From: Chitinilyticum litopenaei DSM 21440 | GTDB lineage: Bacteria > Pseudomonadota > Gammaproteobacteria > Burkholderiales > Chitinibacteraceae | Length of the DNA: 64,000 bases | Assembly: GCF_000428145.1 (NCBI RefSeq) | Contig: NZ_ATZJ01000018.1 | Location: forward strand, 1 to 64,000 | Direction of reading: 5' to 3' | Shown here: positions 60,945 to 64,000 of the stretch, in pieces | Numbering within the stretch: position 1 is the first letter of the stretch | Layout: each line of letters opens with the position of its first letter | Position numbers and translations under genes: made by a program | Notes under the pieces: generated by a model | What the model saw: the letters and a program-made list of their open reading frames with translations, nothing else | The model's database searches: none | Told to the model about the DNA's origin: nothing

Positions 60945-61420
60945 TTAGAAACCCTTCTCAGCAAACCACAAAACCTACCTGATTGGGTCTTTTCTTCGGG
61001 AAGCAAGGTTTTCAGCGCCTGTGGCGCGATGTTTTACATGCCGGGTGTGCCCGCCGGCACGTCAGGGGGCTTGTCTTGCCAAGCCCCCCGACACCCCCAA
61101 GGCGCGCCCGGCCAGCCGCCCCGCTGCGCGGGGTCCCTTGCGATGCTCGTTTTTCCGGGGACGCGGGACAACTCGGGCTTCGCCCTCAGACACGTCCCGC
61201 GCCTGATCCCGGAAAACCTGCGCTTCTCAGCGGCTTTCAGGGCAGAGCGTGCTAAGCAACGCTTGTGTTATTCAGGCTTCCTGAAGAAAAGACATAATCA
61301 GGAAAACCTCTTGAACCACAGAGATACAGAGTGCGCAAATTAAGCAAACCATCTGAGAAATGCCGATGATGAGCCCCCGCTTTTCGCTGTGGCTCTGTGG
61401 TGGATTGGGGTTTTTCTGAG
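60945..61420. repeat. Composite CACAGAG palindrome, copy 7, split by an insertion
   Basis: TTAGAAAC (60945-60952) and CTTCTCAGCAAACCACAAAA (60954-60973) match the left half of the intact copy at 48580-48612. TTGAACCACAGAGATACAGA (61311-61330), TGAGAAATGCCGATGATGAG (61354-61373) and CTCTGTGGTGGATTGGGGTT (61394-61413) match its right half. The two halves are separated by the 326-bp insert. The outermost right arm (GTTTCTAA in the intact copy) is not preserved. Confidence 0.82.
60970..61309. mobile_element. MITE-like element, 326 bp, with 27-bp inverted ends and a 7-bp target duplication
   Basis: The ends 60978-61004 (starts CCTGATTGGGTCTTTTCTTC) and 61276-61302 are reverse complements with 24 of 27 matches. 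AAAACCT at 60970-60976 and again at 61303-61309 flanks the unit, while the intact composite at 48580-48740 has this sequence once, so it looks like a genuine target-site duplication. The interior holds strong hairpins: GGGGGCTT (61065-61072) with AAGCCCCC (61081-61088), and a nested one with TTTTCCGGG (61151-61159), GCGGGAC (61163-61169), GTCCCGC (61194-61200), CCCGGAAAA (61208-61216). No transposase is encoded; movement would need one in trans. Confidence 0.8.
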
Positions 61421-61520
61421 CCTTCCTGTCAGTCAGGTGATGGATTTATATTGGTGGGTATATGGCTGAAGCCTTTTTTTAATATTGGCTTCAGCTTGAT
61501 ACGGTGTGTTGTATATGGGC

Positions 61521-63302
61521 CTAGTCTGTTGCGGCATCCGGCTGGCTGGCTACTTCCACCCGGTTGCGCCCGCCCGCCTTGGCGGCGTACAGCGCATCGT
61601 CGGCACGCTTGAGCAGGGTTTCGCCATCACCGGCGTGCTGCGGATAGCTGGCGACGCCCAGTGACAGCGTCACGCGCGGATGCGGGGTCTGTTCGTCGTC
61701 GCTCAGCGCCAGTGCGGCAAAGCCTTCGCGCCAGCTTTCAGCGCGACGCTGTGCGTCTTCGAGCCGGGCGCCGGGCAGCAGGATGACGAATTCCTCGCCG
61801 CCATAGCGGCAGGCCACATCCTCGTCGCGGCTGCGCGCGCGCAGATAGGCGCCCAGCGCACGCAGCACATCATCGCCGACCTTGTGGCCGTAATGGTCGT
61901 TGATCAGCTTGAAGTGATCCATGTCCAGCATCACCACGCTCAGCGGACTGTGCTCGCGCGTGGCGCGCGCCAGTTCGCGCTCCAGCGTTTCTTCGAGATA
62001 GCGGCGGTTGAACAGGCCGGTGAGCGGATCGCGGATGGCCTGTTCGCGCAACTGGCCCTGCAGCGCGGCAATGCGCTGGTATTGCAGCTGCAGCTGCTCG
62101 TGCGCACGGCGCAGTTCGATCTGGATCTGGCGCTGCTCGGTGATGTCGTTGCCGATGCTGAGAATTTCGCTGAGCTGGCCATCGGCATCGTGCAAGGCCT
62201 GGTTGGTCCACAGCATCCACACCCGCCGGCCGTCCTTGCAGAGGTTTTCGTTCACATGCACGGCAAACTGTTCGGGATTGGCCAGCAGCCCTGCCAGCAC
62301 CTCGCGCAGATCGCGGCGCGTGCTTTCCTGTTCGGGCATCAGCGTGCCCAGCAGCGGCTGGCCAAGCAGTTCTTCCGGCGCAAAGCCGAAATGCGTCTGG
62401 GCAAACTGGTTGATGAAGGTGATGTGGCCGGCCGGATCCAGCCGCAGGATGATGCTGCGTGCGGCTTCGACCAGTTCGCGGTACTGGCCGGCGCTGGCCT
62501 CGCGCGCCGCTTCGTCGGCCTTGCGCGCGGAAATGTCGCTGATGATGCCCTCGCGGCCAATCACCTGGCCCTGTTCGTCCTCGACCAGCCAGGCCTGCTC
62601 ATGCACCCAGCGCGCCACGCCATCGCGATGCAGCAGGCGGTATTCGATGCCGTAGCCCTCGCCTGAGGCCAGCGCGATCGCATGCGCCTCGCGATGCTCG
62701 GGGTGAATCAGCGCCGCGAAATCCGGCGCCTGCCCGGGCCAGTGGCTGGCCGGGTAGCCGGTCAGGTGCAGCGCACCCTGGCTGACATAATCCATCTGCC
62801 AGCCATTGGCCGGCGTGCAGCGGTAGGCCATGCCGGGCATATTGGCCAGCACGGCGTCGAGCAGTTGGCGCGTGCGGGTCAGCGCCTTGCGGGTGGCATT
62901 GCCGCGCTCGTCGATCACGCCCAGCACGCAGTCCTCGCCCGCCAGCTGCAGCCGGCGCACCGCCACGCGCACCGGCACGATGCCGCCGGCCGGGTCGCGC
63001 AGTTCCAGCTCCAGATGGGCCATGCTGTCCGGCTCGCGCAGCTGCATCTGCAGGCCGGCGCGGCCAAAGGGCGTGCAGTAGAAGTCCTCGGCCAGATGCT
63101 CGTTGCGCAGGTAATCGATGCTGCGCTGGATGCGCGCCAGCGCCACCCGGTTGGCATAGAGAAAGCGGCCATCGGCAAAGCGCGTCAGCGTCACCGGCAG
63201 CGGCAGCGCATCGAGCAGCGCACACCAGGCTTCGGGCGGAAATTCGGCAGGGGAGGTGAGGGCAGGCAAACCGGCTCCGCAAGGGGCAGCAATGGTTCTC
63301 AT
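61521..63302 (-). CDS. Diguanylate cyclase with three PAS domains
   Basis: The 593-residue protein has three PAS-type sensor regions (about 25-130, 145-262 and 270-390; the second contains DYVSQGALHLTGYPASHWPG, the third ITFINQFAQTHFGFAPEELL), a coiled linker (about 391-420) and a GGEEF domain from about 423 (RDPLTGLFNRRYLEETLERE). The active site is GGEEF at 501-505 and the inhibitory site RSRD at 490-493 is intact, so it should be an active, product-inhibited cyclase making c-di-GMP. There is no signal peptide or membrane helix, so it is probably cytosolic. It stands alone. Its product may act on the MshEN-type ATPase at 36770 (inference). Confidence 0.95.
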   Translation of the reverse strand: MRTIAAPCGAGLPALTSPAEFPPEAWCALLDALPLPVTLTRFADGRFLYANRVALARIQRSIDYLRNEHLAEDFYCTPFGRAGLQMQLREPDSMAHLELELRDPAGGIVPVRVAVRRLQLAGEDCVLGVIDERGNATRKALTRTRQLLDAVLANMPGMAYRCTPANGWQMDYVSQGALHLTGYPASHWPGQAPDFAALIHPEHREAHAIALASGEGYGIEYRLLHRDGVARWVHEQAWLVEDEQGQVIGREGIISDISARKADEAAREASAGQYRELVEAARSIILRLDPAGHITFINQFAQTHFGFAPEELLGQPLLGTLMPEQESTRRDLREVLAGLLANPEQFAVHVNENLCKDGRRVWMLWTNQALHDADGQLSEILSIGNDITEQRQIQIELRRAHEQLQLQYQRIAALQGQLREQAIRDPLTGLFNRRYLEETLERELARATREHSPLSVVMLDMDHFKLINDHYGHKVGDDVLRALGAYLRARSRDEDVACRYGGEEFVILLPGARLEDAQRRAESWREGFAALALSDDEQTPHPRVTLSLGVASYPQHAGDGETLLKRADDALYAAKAGGRNRVEVASQPDAATD

Positions 63303-63531
63303 GCTAGCAAAAAGCGCGGGGCAGCAGGCTGTCGAAAACGGCCTGCGGTGTTTTTTCCCGTGCGGCAGGAGGCCGGGACGCGCGAGGGGGAGGGCGGGTG
63401 CTGATCGCCGGCCGCAGGCTGGGCCTGATCATCTGGGGTTTCGGCTGGGTATAAGACCACAGGCCAGCGGGTTACTGGCCTGTGGGGTCATGCATGGCTG
63501 TGTATTTCTTGCCCGGTCCGGGCGCGACGCC
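63303..63531. other. Intergenic, with a hairpin terminator for the next minus-strand gene
   Basis: The gap holds CCACAGGCCAG (63457-63467) and CTGGCCTGTGG (63475-63485), an 11-bp perfect stem around a 7-base loop. On the minus strand it is followed by TCTTATA, which makes it a reasonable terminator for the gene ending at 63532. The cyclase promoter should lie around 63303-63400; no clear consensus is seen. Confidence 0.55.
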
Positions 63532-64000
63532 TTACTGGGCGGGCTTGCTGCTGCCCGGAATGATGGTCTTCAGGATGTCGCCAATCCTGGGCTGCCAGAC
63601 GGCGGCCTGCGCCACGGGATAACTCAGACGCACCGTGGTGAGCGCGCCATCGCGCAGGAAACTCTGCTCGAAGAGCTGCTGCTCGCCCAGCTTGCCGGTG
63701 GTCATGAACCAGCTATTGCCTTCGTGCGCTTCGCCGACGCTGAGGCCCTCTTTCTCCAGTTCGGCGCGGCGGGCCTTGGCCAGGTCGGCGATCACCGGCT
63801 GCGCGACGGTTTTGGCGCTGATGGCCAGTTGCGTGCTCTGGTCGGCGCTGGCGAAGCTGCGGCCTTCCGGCGTTTCCGGCTGGGCGGCAAGCTCGCTCGG
63901 GTAATCGATCTGGTAGCCGAACTGGCTGTTCTGGTAGCGCGACCAGCCCGGTGCCGGCGGGTTGGCGGCAGGGATGCTGTCGGTCTGAGCGGGCGCCGTT
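63532..64000 (-). CDS. C-terminal part of a hypothetical, probably exported protein
   Basis: About 155 residues of a gene that begins beyond the window edge. The visible part reads AQTDSIPAANPPAPGWSRYQ, NSQFGYQIDYPSELAAQPET, and ends VRLSYPVAQAAVWQPRIGDI, LKTIIPGSSKPAQ. The W..Y.N..FGY.I.YP start is a PsbP-like or lipoprotein-like pattern seen in small periplasmic proteins of unknown role. A GTG at 63795 would give a shorter product, but the upstream frame is open and protein-like to the edge, so the gene is longer. Confidence 0.7.
   Translation of the reverse strand, partial: TAPAQTDSIPAANPPAPGWSRYQNSQFGYQIDYPSELAAQPETPEGRSFASADQSTQLAISAKTVAQPVIADLAKARRAELEKEGLSVGEAHEGNSWFMTTGKLGEQQLFEQSFLRDGALTTVRLSYPVAQAAVWQPRIGDILKTIIPGSSKPAQ

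Larger units (their letters stand above)
60877..61520. other. 644-bp intergenic region made of nested repeats
   Basis: Almost the whole gap between the universal stress protein gene and the end of the diguanylate cyclase gene is repeat DNA: a composite palindrome (copy 7 of the CACAGAG family), a MITE-like insert at 60977-61302, and a 3' hairpin, GCTGAAGCC (61465-61473) with GGCTTCAGC (61487-61495) around TTTTTTTAATATT, downstream of the cyclase. Short frames in 60983-61255 are Pro/Arg-rich noise. No gene seen. Confidence 0.7.

Noticed and set aside
60983..61255. Short Pro/Arg-rich frames inside the MITE-like element
   Set aside because: Low-complexity translations in several frames of a hairpin-rich repeat; more likely spurious.

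Overview
The window is GC-rich, densely coding bacterial chromosome, most likely from a betaproteobacterium close to Neisseriales (Chromobacteriaceae or Chitinibacteraceae type). This rests on the runs mlaFEDCBA / YadGH-type ABC / bolA / murA / hisG / hisD and lptD-surA-pdxA-rsmA divergent from amgK-murU, on the short (HisZ-dependent type) HisG and on a class I PHA synthase. Genus is not resolved. No rRNA, tRNA or CRISPR array was seen.

Layout. 1-119: tail of a DDE transposase. 536-7830 (minus): a seven-gene overlapping operon, RDD / RDD / SpoIIM-like / DUF4129 / DUF4350 / MoxR ATPase / DUF58. 8033-10718: an AT-richer accessory patch with a REP-type palindrome, two full and one truncated, frameshifted copy of an unrecognised paralogous family, and a broken exported-protein gene. 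11385-21403 (plus): a type II secretion operon in the order D-M-E-L-N-F-G-H-I-J-K-C, nearly every junction overlapping. 21551-22143: a VapBC toxin-antitoxin pair. 22230-33383 (minus): hisD, a zinc-ribbon protein, hisG, DUF4870, murA, a small membrane protein, bolA, an ABC-2 exporter and the complete Mla phospholipid-transport set. 33910-44127 (plus): a compact MSHA-like type IV filament operon (secretin, TPR protein, MshEN-type ATPase, platform protein, PilM/PilN-like fusion, PilO-like, MshK-like, and two unusual tip-type pilins) with no visible major pilin, MshM or prepilin peptidase. 44303-48386 (minus): a glutamate/aspartate-type ABC importer with two ATPase genes. 48774-54194 (minus): rsmA, pdxA, surA, lptD. 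54256-60876 (plus): amgK, murU, phaC, tkt and a universal stress protein. 61521-63302 (minus): a three-PAS diguanylate cyclase. 63532-64000 (minus): end of an exported protein gene.

The envelope dominates. Mla, LptD/SurA, MurA and AmgK/MurU build and maintain the outer membrane and peptidoglycan, while two separate secretin machines (T2SS and MSHA-like) cross it. The MSHA-like ATPase carries the tandem MshEN motifs known to bind cyclic di-GMP, and a GGEEF enzyme that could make this messenger is encoded 20 kb away.

The intergenic DNA is unusually rich in palindromic repeats. There are seven copies of a CACAGAG/CGCAGAG inverted-repeat family and REP elements sharing TATTGATC ends, one with a core I associate with Pseudomonas. 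One composite palindrome is split by a 326-bp MITE-like element with 27-bp terminal inverted repeats and a 7-bp target duplication; the intact composite at 48580-48740 serves as the empty-site reference. A heptanucleotide tandem repeat lies directly before murU.
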